Made by a program: the position numbers and the translations under genes | Shown: positions 1 to 7,483 of the stretch, in pieces | Numbering within the stretch: the first letter of the stretch is position 1 | Layout: the number at the start of each line of letters is the position of its first letter | NCBI GenBank assembly: GCA_036563875.1 | Contig: DATCLO010000098.1 | Location: forward strand, 1 to 13,399 | Source: ZC4RG29 sp036563875 | GTDB taxonomy: Bacteria > Bacteroidota > Bacteroidia > Cytophagales > Cyclobacteriaceae | Direction of reading: 5' to 3' | DNA length: 13,399 nucleotides | The notes under the pieces: model-generated | Told to the model about the DNA's origin: nothing | The model's database searches: none | What the model saw: the letters and a program-made list of their open reading frames with translations, nothing else

Positions 1-2206
1 TGTGAAACCTCAGGTCGTCGGTTGACAATTTGAACGCAACTTCAACCGCTTGACCTGCCGGAATCGCCACCTTCCTGAAGCCCTTCAACTCCTTCACCGG
101 CCGCGTCACCGAACCCACCACATCGCGCACATAAAGCTGTATTACTTCTTCACCATCGGCGGATCCCGTGTTCCTTACTGTCACAGTCACGTCTATCGTG
201 TCACCCTGCACCATCTCATCGGCACTCAGCCTGAGATTCTCGTAAGCAAAGGTAGTATAACTCAATCCGAACCCGAAAGGATATAGCGGTTCATTTGGCA
301 CATCGAGATAACGCGATTTGTACTTGTCTTCAAGCTGTCCGCCAAAAGGACGCCCCGTATTCTTGTGATTGTAGTATAGAGGAATTTGTCCGACCACACG
401 CGGAAATGTCGCGGGCAGTTTTCCCGACGGGTTGTAGTTGCCAAACAGGATGTCTGCCACGGCGTTGCCTGCTTCTGTTCCCGGGAACCATGCCTCCAGT
501 ATGGCATCAGCATTCTCATCCACCCAGGGTATTGCCAGCGGGCGACCGTTCATGAGTATAACTACGAGGGGCTTTCCTGTCGCCTTCAGCGCCTTCAGAA
601 GGTCTTCCTGACGACCGGGAAGAGAAATGTCGGCGCGACTCGCTGCCTCACCGCTCATGCCTTGCGACTCTCCCACCACAGCAACGATCACATCCGCACG
701 CCGTGCAGCAGCGACCGCCTCCTGAATGAGCGCGTCAGCAGGGCGTGGATCAATCTGCAATTCGCCACCATGAGCATTCAGCCGCGTGATCAGCTGCGGA
801 TCGTCCGTGATGTTTGCGCCATGCGCCGTATGAATCTGGATCGCGTTGCCCGCAATGTTGCGAATGCCTTGTTCAACACTCACGGCCTGACGCCAGTCGC
901 CCGCACCACTCCAGTTGCCGATCATGTCGCGCTGATTGCGGGCCAGGGGACCCACAAGCGCGATCGATCCGGATTTTCTTAACGGGAGTACCCCTGTGTT
1001 CTTAAGCAGTACCATACTCTTTCGTGCGATGTCACGCGCTGCATTGCGATGTTCATCGTTCAACAGCATGCGCACTGCAAGCTCTTCGTTCACATACCGG
1101 TACGGGTCATCAAAGAGTCCGAGTTTGTATTTCGCCTCAAGCACACGGCGTGCGGACGTTGTGATCCAGGTTTCTGTATCGCGGTTGTCCTCCGTGAGCA
1201 TTTCGAGGTTGTTTAGATAGAATTCGGAAACCATATCCATGTCCACTCCCGACTGCAACGCAAGAGACGATACAGTCGGTGCATCACCTATGCCGTGCGG
1301 TATGAGTTCCGCAATAGCGGTATAATCAGAAACAAGCAGGCCATCAAAGCCCCATTCCTTTCTTAGCAGTTCTGTATTTAGCCAGTGGCTTGCCGTAGCG
1401 GGTACGCCATTGATCTCGTTAAATGAAGTCATTACGCTGCCTGCACCCGCATCGATAGCCGCTTTGTAGGGAGGCAGGTAAACGTCGTACATGGTCCTGT
1501 CACCCATGTCAGCGGGATTGTAATCACGTCCTGCTTCAGCGGCACCGTAAAGGGCGAAGTGTTTGACACATGCCATAACCGTGTTGGGTGCGGAGAGGTC
1601 GATGCCCTGGTAACCTCGAACCATGACTTCGGCGATTCTTGAGCCCAGATATGGATCCTCACCTGCTCCTTCCGAAATACGTCCCCACCGCGGGTCACGG
1701 CAGATGTCGACCATGGGAGAAAACACCCAGTTCAGCCCATCGGCGCTTGCTTCGATAGCTGCAATTCGCGCGCTCCGCTCAATTGCTTCGAGGTCCCAGC
1801 TCGCCGCCAATCCCAGTGGCTGTGGGAAAATGGTGCGGTGTCCGTGGATCACGTCAAAACCGAAGAGCAGGGGTATTCCCAATCGCGTTTCGTTTACGGC
1901 CATCTCCTGAAGTTTCTTCACGGCTATGGGCGTATACGTATTGAATACGCCGCCCACCAGACCAGCCTTAATTTTCTCTTCGACATTTTCGCTTACCACG
2001 GGACCGGTCACATCAAAACCAATTGAAACAAGATTCAGCTGACCGATCTTCTCTTTCAGTGTCATCTGTCTGAGCACACTGTCTACAAAGGCATTCATTT
2101 TTCGATCGGCCTCATTGGCACGACCGGTCTCACGCTGGCGGTCCGAACAAGCCAGGGCCAGCGTTGTTAAGAGTATTGCTGATAGTAGTCTTTTCATTCG
2201 TTTCAT
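1..2206 (-). CDS. bglX: GH3 beta-glucosidase, BglX-like lipoprotein (3' end cut by window edge)
   Basis: This is a glycoside hydrolase family 3 exo-beta-glucosidase that removes glucose from the non-reducing end of beta-gluco-oligosaccharides, probably in the periplasm. Translation from 2206 gives 735 residues with no stop before the edge. BglX-type enzymes are about 750-765 residues, so only a short tail is missing. The N-terminus is a lipoprotein signal ending LALAC (Cys20). The (beta/alpha)8 domain contains VKHF (Lys215-His216) and the nucleophile motif LLVSDY (Asp294). The second domain contains GESQGMSGEAASR, with the likely acid/base Glu520, closely resembling E. coli BglX (GEAQGMAHEASSR). 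The C-terminus is an FnIII-like domain (PLYPFGFGLSYTTF, then VKELKGF). The gene starts 19 bases after the second GH144 gene, so it is co-transcribed. Met4 (2197) is an alternative start. By context its substrate may be sophorose or other beta-1,2-gluco-oligosaccharides; that is inference. The symbol is given at family level. Confidence 0.93.
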   Translation of the reverse strand, partial: MKRMKRLLSAILLTTLALACSDRQRETGRANEADRKMNAFVDSVLRQMTLKEKIGQLNLVSIGFDVTGPVVSENVEEKIKAGLVGGVFNTYTPIAVKKLQEMAVNETRLGIPLLFGFDVIHGHRTIFPQPLGLAASWDLEAIERSARIAAIEASADGLNWVFSPMVDICRDPRWGRISEGAGEDPYLGSRIAEVMVRGYQGIDLSAPNTVMACVKHFALYGAAEAGRDYNPADMGDRTMYDVYLPPYKAAIDAGAGSVMTSFNEINGVPATASHWLNTELLRKEWGFDGLLVSDYTAIAELIPHGIGDAPTVSSLALQSGVDMDMVSEFYLNNLEMLTEDNRDTETWITTSARRVLEAKYKLGLFDDPYRYVNEELAVRMLLNDEHRNAARDIARKSMVLLKNTGVLPLRKSGSIALVGPLARNQRDMIGNWSGAGDWRQAVSVEQGIRNIAGNAIQIHTAHGANITDDPQLITRLNAHGGELQIDPRPADALIQEAVAAARRADVIVAVVGESQGMSGEAASRADISLPGRQEDLLKALKATGKPLVVILMNGRPLAIPWVDENADAILEAWFPGTEAGNAVADILFGNYNPSGKLPATFPRVVGQIPLYYNHKNTGRPFGGQLEDKYKSRYLDVPNEPLYPFGFGLSYTTFAYENLRLSADEMVQGDTIDVTVTVRNTGSADGEEVIQLYVRDVVGSVTRPVKELKGFRKVAIPAGQAVEVAFKLSTDDLRFH

Positions 2207-2225
2207 TGGATCTTGTTTGCTTTTA

Positions 2226-3578
2226 TCAAATAGCCGGGCTCGTGAATCCCAGCTTTTTCAATCCTTCCTTAACCTCAGGCGCACCCATAAAGAGTTTCCA
2301 CAAGAGACCGCTGCGGTAGTTTTCGATCATCACGACGATCGGCCCCTGGTCTATCGCCAGGTAGCGTGGTATATACCAATCGGCTTCCTCGCTAAAGGCA
2401 TCGTAAAATCCATACTCGCCCCACACCTTATCACCCAGGTCCTCATACAAATGACGCATCACAGCCAACGACTCTTCGGGTGTGTATGGAATCGAGGACA
2501 ATGCCGCTGTAGGTGAGATCACGCCAAGATCTTCTCCAGGGCTATGCGCGGCGTATCCTTTGATTGAATAGCTCGCTGTGAGTCCCCAGCAGTTCTCACC
2601 GTAGCCTTTATATCCTTTGGGATTCTCTATGCAGTACTGTCGGTTGATCAGTGTATGATTTCGATTTTCTTCCCAGTAGTCTGCGTATTGATCGCGCAAT
2701 CCACGCGGGTCAAGACCGAGGTAGGAATAGTGCGACCAGAACAACGGTCCCCCGAATTGAGGTGCAAAGTTGTGCTTGAGTGCGAGGTGATAGCCGTACT
2801 GTTCATGCGTTGAATCATTTCGGATGCCACCTCCGCGCGCCCACCCTTCATGGTACACTTCAGCAGGTACGCCATGTGTTGGAGATGCCGCAGCAAGCAC
2901 GTATGTAATGAGGCATTCGTTGTATCCTTCGATGGGAAAATTCATTTCCCAGGCATACTGTGGCGACCAGTGCCAGTACAGCACGTTCTCGTTGCCCTTT
3001 CGGTGCCAGTCCCACTCAATACCACGCCACAACGAATCGATTTGGTTCGCGAGCGCCCGTTCGGCGTCATTGCCATCTTTGAAATATTCACGTGCGCAAA
3101 GCATACCCTGGGCGAGATACGCGGTTTCAACCAAGTCACCTCCGTTATCCTTGGGACTAAATGGCTTTACCTTTCCCGTTTCACCATTGAGCCAATGTGG
3201 CCATACGCCGTGAAAGCGATCGGCCTTGCCCAGCCAGTCGGTGAGTTTTTTCAGACGCTCGTAACCTTCCTGGCGCGTTATGAAGCCACGCTCGATGCCA
3301 ACGAGTATTGCCATGATGCCAAAACCCGTACCTCCAGACGTGATGATATGCTTATCATTTTGCGGATAGATATCATCAGAATGAAATCGCTCCCGCGCAG
3401 CACCCGACGTCGGTTCGGCTCCATCCCAGAAGTATTGAAAAGTTTGATACTGGACGAGCGTCATGAGCGAGTCATCGCTGAGACGCGTTGTTTCCTTTTC
3501 GGTAGTCGTTTCCTCCTGACGTTTGCACGACCAGACTAGTGCAAGCATCAATAGCGCGGAATAAACTGGATTCGTCAT
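2226..3578 (-). CDS. GH144-type glucanase lipoprotein, short form (PF10091 'glycoamylase' domain)
   Basis: This 450-residue protein is almost entirely one catalytic domain of the PF10091/GH144 type, an (alpha/alpha)6 barrel. Characterised members (Chitinophaga pinensis Cpin_6279, endo; Parabacteroides distasonis BDI_3064, sophorose-releasing) hydrolyse beta-1,2-glucan, so that activity is inferred here. Conserved blocks visible are DNGGDLVET (144-152), EGYNECLITY (217-226), GGPLFWSHYSYLGLDPR (276-292), DLGVISPTAALSS (350-362) and AIDQGPIVVMIEN (408-420). The signal peptide ends LVWSC (Cys18); Trp at -2 is unusual for a lipobox. The residues after Cys are KRQEE, with basic residues first, unlike acidic surface-export signals, which hints at a periplasmic face. 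Relative to the paralogue at 5412-7367 it lacks the Ig-like domains but has longer loops around residues 65-79 and 247-275. It starts 29 bases after the GH43 stop and ends 19 bases before the GH3 start. The old 'glucoamylase' label does not imply starch activity. Confidence 0.9.
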   Translation of the reverse strand: MTNPVYSALLMLALVWSCKRQEETTTEKETTRLSDDSLMTLVQYQTFQYFWDGAEPTSGAARERFHSDDIYPQNDKHIITSGGTGFGIMAILVGIERGFITRQEGYERLKKLTDWLGKADRFHGVWPHWLNGETGKVKPFSPKDNGGDLVETAYLAQGMLCAREYFKDGNDAERALANQIDSLWRGIEWDWHRKGNENVLYWHWSPQYAWEMNFPIEGYNECLITYVLAAASPTHGVPAEVYHEGWARGGGIRNDSTHEQYGYHLALKHNFAPQFGGPLFWSHYSYLGLDPRGLRDQYADYWEENRNHTLINRQYCIENPKGYKGYGENCWGLTASYSIKGYAAHSPGEDLGVISPTAALSSIPYTPEESLAVMRHLYEDLGDKVWGEYGFYDAFSEEADWYIPRYLAIDQGPIVVMIENYRSGLLWKLFMGAPEVKEGLKKLGFTSPAI

Positions 3579-3607
3579 GATTGAGTTCTATTCACGTTAA
3601 GACAATT

Positions 3608-5398
3608 TCAAAACTGAACCACAGGTGCCCGCTCCGACACGCCCGTCTCCCCTATGGCCTGAATGCTGGCGAAATAAGTAACACCTTTATTCAAGCCGCG
3701 GAAGTAGTACGTGGTATCTTCGTGGACCATGATGCAGTTGTACAATTTATCGGGTTCAATACCATAATAGATATTGTACGCGTAGGCATTCCGAACAGCC
3801 TTCCAGGTGAACGTTGCGTCCCGGGTGTCGTCGTGACGCCGCGCCTGAAATCCCTCTACCGATGAGGGAGCTTGACCGGGACTCTTACCGAAGATACGAA
3901 ACCCGGCGATGGCAAACTTTCCATCCGCCATATGAACATTTTCGAGCTTGAGGTATCGGGTAGTAAAAGGTTCAACCAGTTCGATGTAATCGTGGGGAAC
4001 GTCGGTTTTGTTTTCACTCTTGTCAATTAGTATACTCCAGTCTTCTCCATCGGAAGAATGGTAAATCCGGTATTGATGATAGATGCCCATTTGCTTATCG
4101 CGAAGCTGTGCACCCTCATCGGCATAGTTTACCTGGATCGCATATATGTCACATTCATGACCGAGATCGACGGCGAGGAACTCACCAGGATCTGCGGATG
4201 CAGCGCTCCAGTAATTGCGAATGTTTTCGTTGAAGGCAAGTGACGGATCTTTGCCAGGCAGAGAAGATGAAGCCCAGGCCCTCTTTTTGTACGACTGCAG
4301 TGTCCAACCTGTAAATGTCGCTTCCTGGTGATCCCGTTGCCCATTAGCGTGGTAGTTGGGGTAGTCGCCAAAGGCAGTTATGCAATACATCTGACCGTCT
4401 TCGTCGAAGCCGGCGGGAAAAATTCCGATCCTCCTCTCGAACTTGTACTTGATCCAGTTTAGCATCGTTCCCGCACGCCAGTAGTTGCCGTAGCGATCGC
4501 GAAATGTACTGCCATGACCCGCGCCAGTGATAAATCCTCCGGGCTTGTATGCTACAGGATTGTAAGGCGCATACGTAAACGGTCCCAGCGGATGGTCTCC
4601 CACCAGTACTCCGTCGGCATATACGTTCCATTCCGTACCCGGAGCGGCATATTGATAGTAGTATTTGCCGTTGTGTTTAGTCATCCATGGTCCTTCGGTG
4701 TAGGGACGGATGGTTGTGTCCATGTGATTCTCTCCAAAGCGCTCCCATCCGTGCTCCTCCGGATGCAGACGCGATAGTTCCTTGCGTTCGCCGACAGGTG
4801 CGAAATTCTGTGACGGATCAAGCTCCATTCCGTATAGCGGATAGGTATTGCTGCTGCCCCAGTAGACATAGACGCGACCATCATCGTCGCGAAAGAATGA
4901 AGGATCCCATGTCGCTATTGCAAATGAATCGGTAACGATCGACCATTGCCCGGCCGCGGGATTGGTACTTACGTACAATGGCATGGGATCCGGCGCTGCA
5001 AAAGACGGAATGAAAAGCAATGTATCTCCCCATGCCCACGCTCCCGGAGCGCATACATTGTCACCCGCCTGACCGTTCACCTGGAAATCTTTTCTAACGA
5101 AATTCCAGGTTCTCATGTCAGCGCTCCACCAATATCCAAACTGGTTTGTTGAAAAGAGGTAGAGGGTATCCCGAAGCAGTACAATCGCTGGGTCTGCCGT
5201 GCTTCGATGAGATTCATCCTGCGCGTAATAGGTATGGGTTGAGGGAACGTACGCATAATCAAGATTCATCGGATTGCAGTACGTGGTAGGAACTTCACGG
5301 TATGCAACCGGGCCTTTGTTTGTACATGCCGCATGGGCAAGTGTAATCGACGTGACTGTGATGATCGTTCTGTAAAATGTTCTCATTCTTGCTGCCAC
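3608..5398 (-). CDS. GH43 glycosidase with C-terminal F5/8 type C (CBM32-like) and FnIII domains
   Basis: This is a 596-residue exported glycosidase with a five-bladed beta-propeller. All family 43 landmarks are present: STADPAIV (base Asp69), TWDPSFF (Asp165), YTEGPW (acid Glu235) and GAGHGSTF (His295). The catalytic domain spans roughly 40-350. A discoidin/F5-8 type C domain follows (about 372-503; WSAASADPGEFLAVDLG, then RYLKLENVHMADGKFAIAGFRIFG), and then an FnIII domain (about 510-596). Family members cleave arabinofuranosyl, xylosyl, galactosyl or galactofuranosyl linkages; I cannot assign which. The start chosen is GTG at 5398 because AAAGGG lies 6 bases upstream; ATG at 5386 is the alternative. 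The signal peptide ends AHAAC: either SPI cleavage or a poor lipobox (His at -3), with no acidic export signal after Cys25. It begins 13 bases after the first GH144 gene, so it is in the operon. It is the one enzyme not explained by an unbranched beta-1,2-glucan. Confidence 0.9.
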   Translation of the reverse strand: MAARMRTFYRTIITVTSITLAHAACTNKGPVAYREVPTTYCNPMNLDYAYVPSTHTYYAQDESHRSTADPAIVLLRDTLYLFSTNQFGYWWSADMRTWNFVRKDFQVNGQAGDNVCAPGAWAWGDTLLFIPSFAAPDPMPLYVSTNPAAGQWSIVTDSFAIATWDPSFFRDDDGRVYVYWGSSNTYPLYGMELDPSQNFAPVGERKELSRLHPEEHGWERFGENHMDTTIRPYTEGPWMTKHNGKYYYQYAAPGTEWNVYADGVLVGDHPLGPFTYAPYNPVAYKPGGFITGAGHGSTFRDRYGNYWRAGTMLNWIKYKFERRIGIFPAGFDEDGQMYCITAFGDYPNYHANGQRDHQEATFTGWTLQSYKKRAWASSSLPGKDPSLAFNENIRNYWSAASADPGEFLAVDLGHECDIYAIQVNYADEGAQLRDKQMGIYHQYRIYHSSDGEDWSILIDKSENKTDVPHDYIELVEPFTTRYLKLENVHMADGKFAIAGFRIFGKSPGQAPSSVEGFQARRHDDTRDATFTWKAVRNAYAYNIYYGIEPDKLYNCIMVHEDTTYYFRGLNKGVTYFASIQAIGETGVSERAPVVQF

Positions 5399-5411
5399 GA
5401 TTCGCCCTTTC

Positions 5412-7367
5412 TCAATAACTGAATCCCAATTTTGTCAGTCCGTCCTGAATCTCAGGGCACGACATGAACAAGTCCCACAACAAACCAGTGCGATGATTTT
5501 CAATCATGACTATGATTGGTCCCTGATCAATGGCAAGCCAGCTGTTGGCGAACCATTGTTCCGTGATATTAAATGCATCGTAAAACCCATAGTCGCCCCA
5601 TAACCTGTCACCGAGCTTGTAATAAAAGAAGCGAGCCGCTTCCAATGATTCATCCGGAGTGTACGGCATCGACGACAGCGCTGCGGTTGGCGTGATCACG
5701 CCCAGATCGTTCGTGGGCGAGTGTGCTGAATATCCCTGGTGGTTGTCGCTCGCTGTGAGTCCCCAGCAATCATCGCTGTAGCCAACATAACCTCGTGGGT
5801 TTGCAGCGCAGTAGGCGCGGTTGATGAGCGTGTGGTTGACGTTCTGCGTCCAGTAATTCGCGTAAGCGTCGGAAAGGTTACGGGGATCAAGCCCGAGAAA
5901 TGAGTAATGCGAAAAGAATAACGGGCCACCATAGTCCGAACCCAGGGGCAATGTGATCCCGTAATACGTTTCACCGTTGACGATGGCGCCACTCTGCGCC
6001 CACCCCTGGTGGTACACTTCAGCATCGATCGTATGTGTTGGTGATGATGCCGCGAGGACGTAGGTGATCAGGCATTCATTATAGCCTTGAATGCGGTGAT
6101 TCATGATCCAGTTCTTGTCGGGCGACCAATGCCAGTACAGCACATTTTGTCCGCCACGTGTATACCAATCCCACTCTACCGAATGCCAGAGTGCGTTGAT
6201 GCGATTGATAAGTTCAAGTTCTGCGGCAACGCCCGCGTCCAGGTATTGCCTGAACGTGAGAAGGCCCTGAACAAGAAATGATGTCTCAACGAGATCGCCA
6301 CCGTTGTCATTCGGGCTGAAGGGAATAACATTGCCCGTTGTACCATCCATCCAGTGCGGCCAGGCACCGTGAAAACGGTCGGCCGATTCCAGAAAGTCCA
6401 GAATCTTATCCATGCGTTCAAGTCCTTCTGCCCGGGTGATAAAGCCGCGTTCGATCCCTACAATGAGTGCCATAATGCCGAATCCAGAACCTCCGCTCGT
6501 CACGAGATTGCCGGAGCTGTTGCGCTCGCGTGCCATGCCGCTCACGGGTTCGGCGAAATCCCAGAAATATTTGAACGTCTGTTGTTGAATGAGTGTCAGC
6601 AGGTCATCATCTGCAATGAGGGGGAATTTCGGTTCGTCAGCGATGGTTGTATAGAACTGTCTGGTATAACCGGCGAACGTCTCTCCGTTGACTCCCCGAA
6701 CATTGTTTTCGATCACAAGCCTGTAGCGTGTCAGGTCCTTAAGCGTAAGTCCTGAGATGACGACACTTTTGCCGTCCTGCGAGAGTGAAATCGCCGGTGT
6801 CGGGCTACCAGGGCCTTCAATGGCGATCGATCCTTGCAGTGAAGATTCATCGAGGGGCAGAGAAAATTCTATAGTGATTTCAGGTGCAAGCGCCACATCG
6901 GCTATGCGCCCCACACCTATCGCGTTCTTGCCTCCGATGTCCAAGGTGACAAGCGACAACGCACCGGGTACGGTTTTGAAGCGAATCTCCGCTCCGGAGA
7001 AGGGCTCACCACCCTGGCCGGTAAGTTCATCGGACAGTTCAACAGTATACTCAGTGTTGTATGCAAACAAAGAAGATGGATGAACAACAAGCGTAGTGTT
7101 CTCCGCGGAAAATGAGACCGTGTAGTCTACCGCTGCGCCTCCTGTAATACTTACGGCAGCTGAGGCAGTACTGGTATTTAGTGGTTTTGAGAAAACGAAA
7201 GAGAGACTTTGGTCGACCGGGACATTTTCAGTTGTAGCGCTCAGGTTAAGTTCCGTGGCACCGGCAAAAGCACGAAGAAGCGTCAAAGGTTCTGATGACG
7301 GATCCGAGTCATTGCATCCTGTGATACAAACAAAGAAAAATAATATGCCTAGGCCTCTCCGTACCAT
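5412..7367 (-). CDS. GH144-type glucanase lipoprotein with two N-terminal Ig-like domains
   Basis: From ATG at 7367 this is 651 residues: lipoprotein signal ending ITGC, two SbsA/Big_5-type Ig-like domains (about residues 33-132 and 137-241, for example NVPVDQSLSFVFSKPL), then a PF10091/GH144 catalytic domain from about 250 to the end. The same conserved blocks as its paralogue are present (DNGGDLVET, QGYNECLITY, GGPLFFSHYSFLGLDPR, DLGVITPTAALSS, AIDQGPIIVMIEN). By relation to characterised GH144 enzymes it probably cleaves beta-1,2-glucan, perhaps as the surface endo-enzyme. Acidic residues after Cys (NDSD) and the Ig spacer arms fit outer-surface display. An in-frame ATG at 7412 would add 15 residues but would put a 10-bp hairpin inside the coding region and bury the signal peptide, so 7367 is preferred. 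It lies 116 bases after the LamG gene and 13 bases before the GH43 start. Substrate is family-level inference. Confidence 0.9.
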   Translation of the reverse strand: MVRRGLGILFFFVCITGCNDSDPSSEPLTLLRAFAGATELNLSATTENVPVDQSLSFVFSKPLNTSTASAAVSITGGAAVDYTVSFSAENTTLVVHPSSLFAYNTEYTVELSDELTGQGGEPFSGAEIRFKTVPGALSLVTLDIGGKNAIGVGRIADVALAPEITIEFSLPLDESSLQGSIAIEGPGSPTPAISLSQDGKSVVISGLTLKDLTRYRLVIENNVRGVNGETFAGYTRQFYTTIADEPKFPLIADDDLLTLIQQQTFKYFWDFAEPVSGMARERNSSGNLVTSGGSGFGIMALIVGIERGFITRAEGLERMDKILDFLESADRFHGAWPHWMDGTTGNVIPFSPNDNGGDLVETSFLVQGLLTFRQYLDAGVAAELELINRINALWHSVEWDWYTRGGQNVLYWHWSPDKNWIMNHRIQGYNECLITYVLAASSPTHTIDAEVYHQGWAQSGAIVNGETYYGITLPLGSDYGGPLFFSHYSFLGLDPRNLSDAYANYWTQNVNHTLINRAYCAANPRGYVGYSDDCWGLTASDNHQGYSAHSPTNDLGVITPTAALSSMPYTPDESLEAARFFYYKLGDRLWGDYGFYDAFNITEQWFANSWLAIDQGPIIVMIENHRTGLLWDLFMSCPEIQDGLTKLGFSY

Positions 7368-7386
7368 AACCCCAATACAATACTTA

Positions 7387-7410
7387 GCCCCTCCCCGGGA
7401 GGGGAGAGGC
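7387..7410 (-). repeat. Strong GC-rich hairpin in the leader of the first GH144 gene
   Basis: On the coding strand GCCTCTCCCC (7410-7401) pairs with GGGGAGGGGC (7396-7387), giving a 10-bp stem with one G-T wobble and a TCCC loop. It ends 19 bases before the ATG at 7367. No T-run follows, so it is not a standard terminator. It may stabilise or process mRNA, modulate translation, or be a copy of a dispersed intergenic palindrome. Confidence 0.65.
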
Positions 7411-7456
7411 ATAAGTAGACCAAATTAAACTAACCCTGAATCTGGTATCTGTTACA

Positions 7457-7474
7457 CCGGAATATTTTTTCCGG
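7457..7474 (-). repeat. Small hairpin just after the LamG gene stop codon
   Basis: On the coding strand CCGGAA (7474-7469) and TTCCGG (7462-7457) form a 6-bp stem around AAAATA. It begins 9 bases after the TAA of the LamG gene. There is no T-tract downstream, so at most it is an attenuator or a 3'-end stabiliser protecting the susC-susD-LamG part of the message. Confidence 0.5.
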
Positions 7475-7483
7475 CGGCTGCCA

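Noticed and set aside
2850..3539. Plus-strand open frame of 229 codons opposite the short GH144 gene
   Set aside because: It is fully antisense to a gene with clear family motifs and encodes no recognisable domain. Similar antisense frames at 386-982, 9279-9908 and 12036-12707 were rejected for the same reason.
3608..5398. Type IX secretion C-terminal domain on the GH43 protein
   Set aside because: The last 90 residues read as an FnIII module with no T9SS sorting motif.
2226..7367. Starch-type glucoamylase function for the two PF10091 proteins
   Set aside because: The name is historical; characterised members of the family are beta-1,2-glucanases and no GH15 or GH97 motifs are present.
7368..7412. 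Upstream in-frame ATG at 7412 as the start of the first GH144 gene
   Set aside because: It would translate through a 10-bp GC hairpin and place 15 extra residues before a good lipoprotein signal peptide that starts at 7367.
7421..7430. Internal promoter before the first GH144 gene (TTAATTTG on the minus strand)
   Set aside because: It matches the Bacteroidota -7 element with one mismatch, but no TTTG element is found at the right spacing upstream.
7457..7474. Intrinsic terminator after the LamG gene
   Set aside because: The stem is only 6 bp and no T-run follows it on the coding strand, so full termination is not supported.
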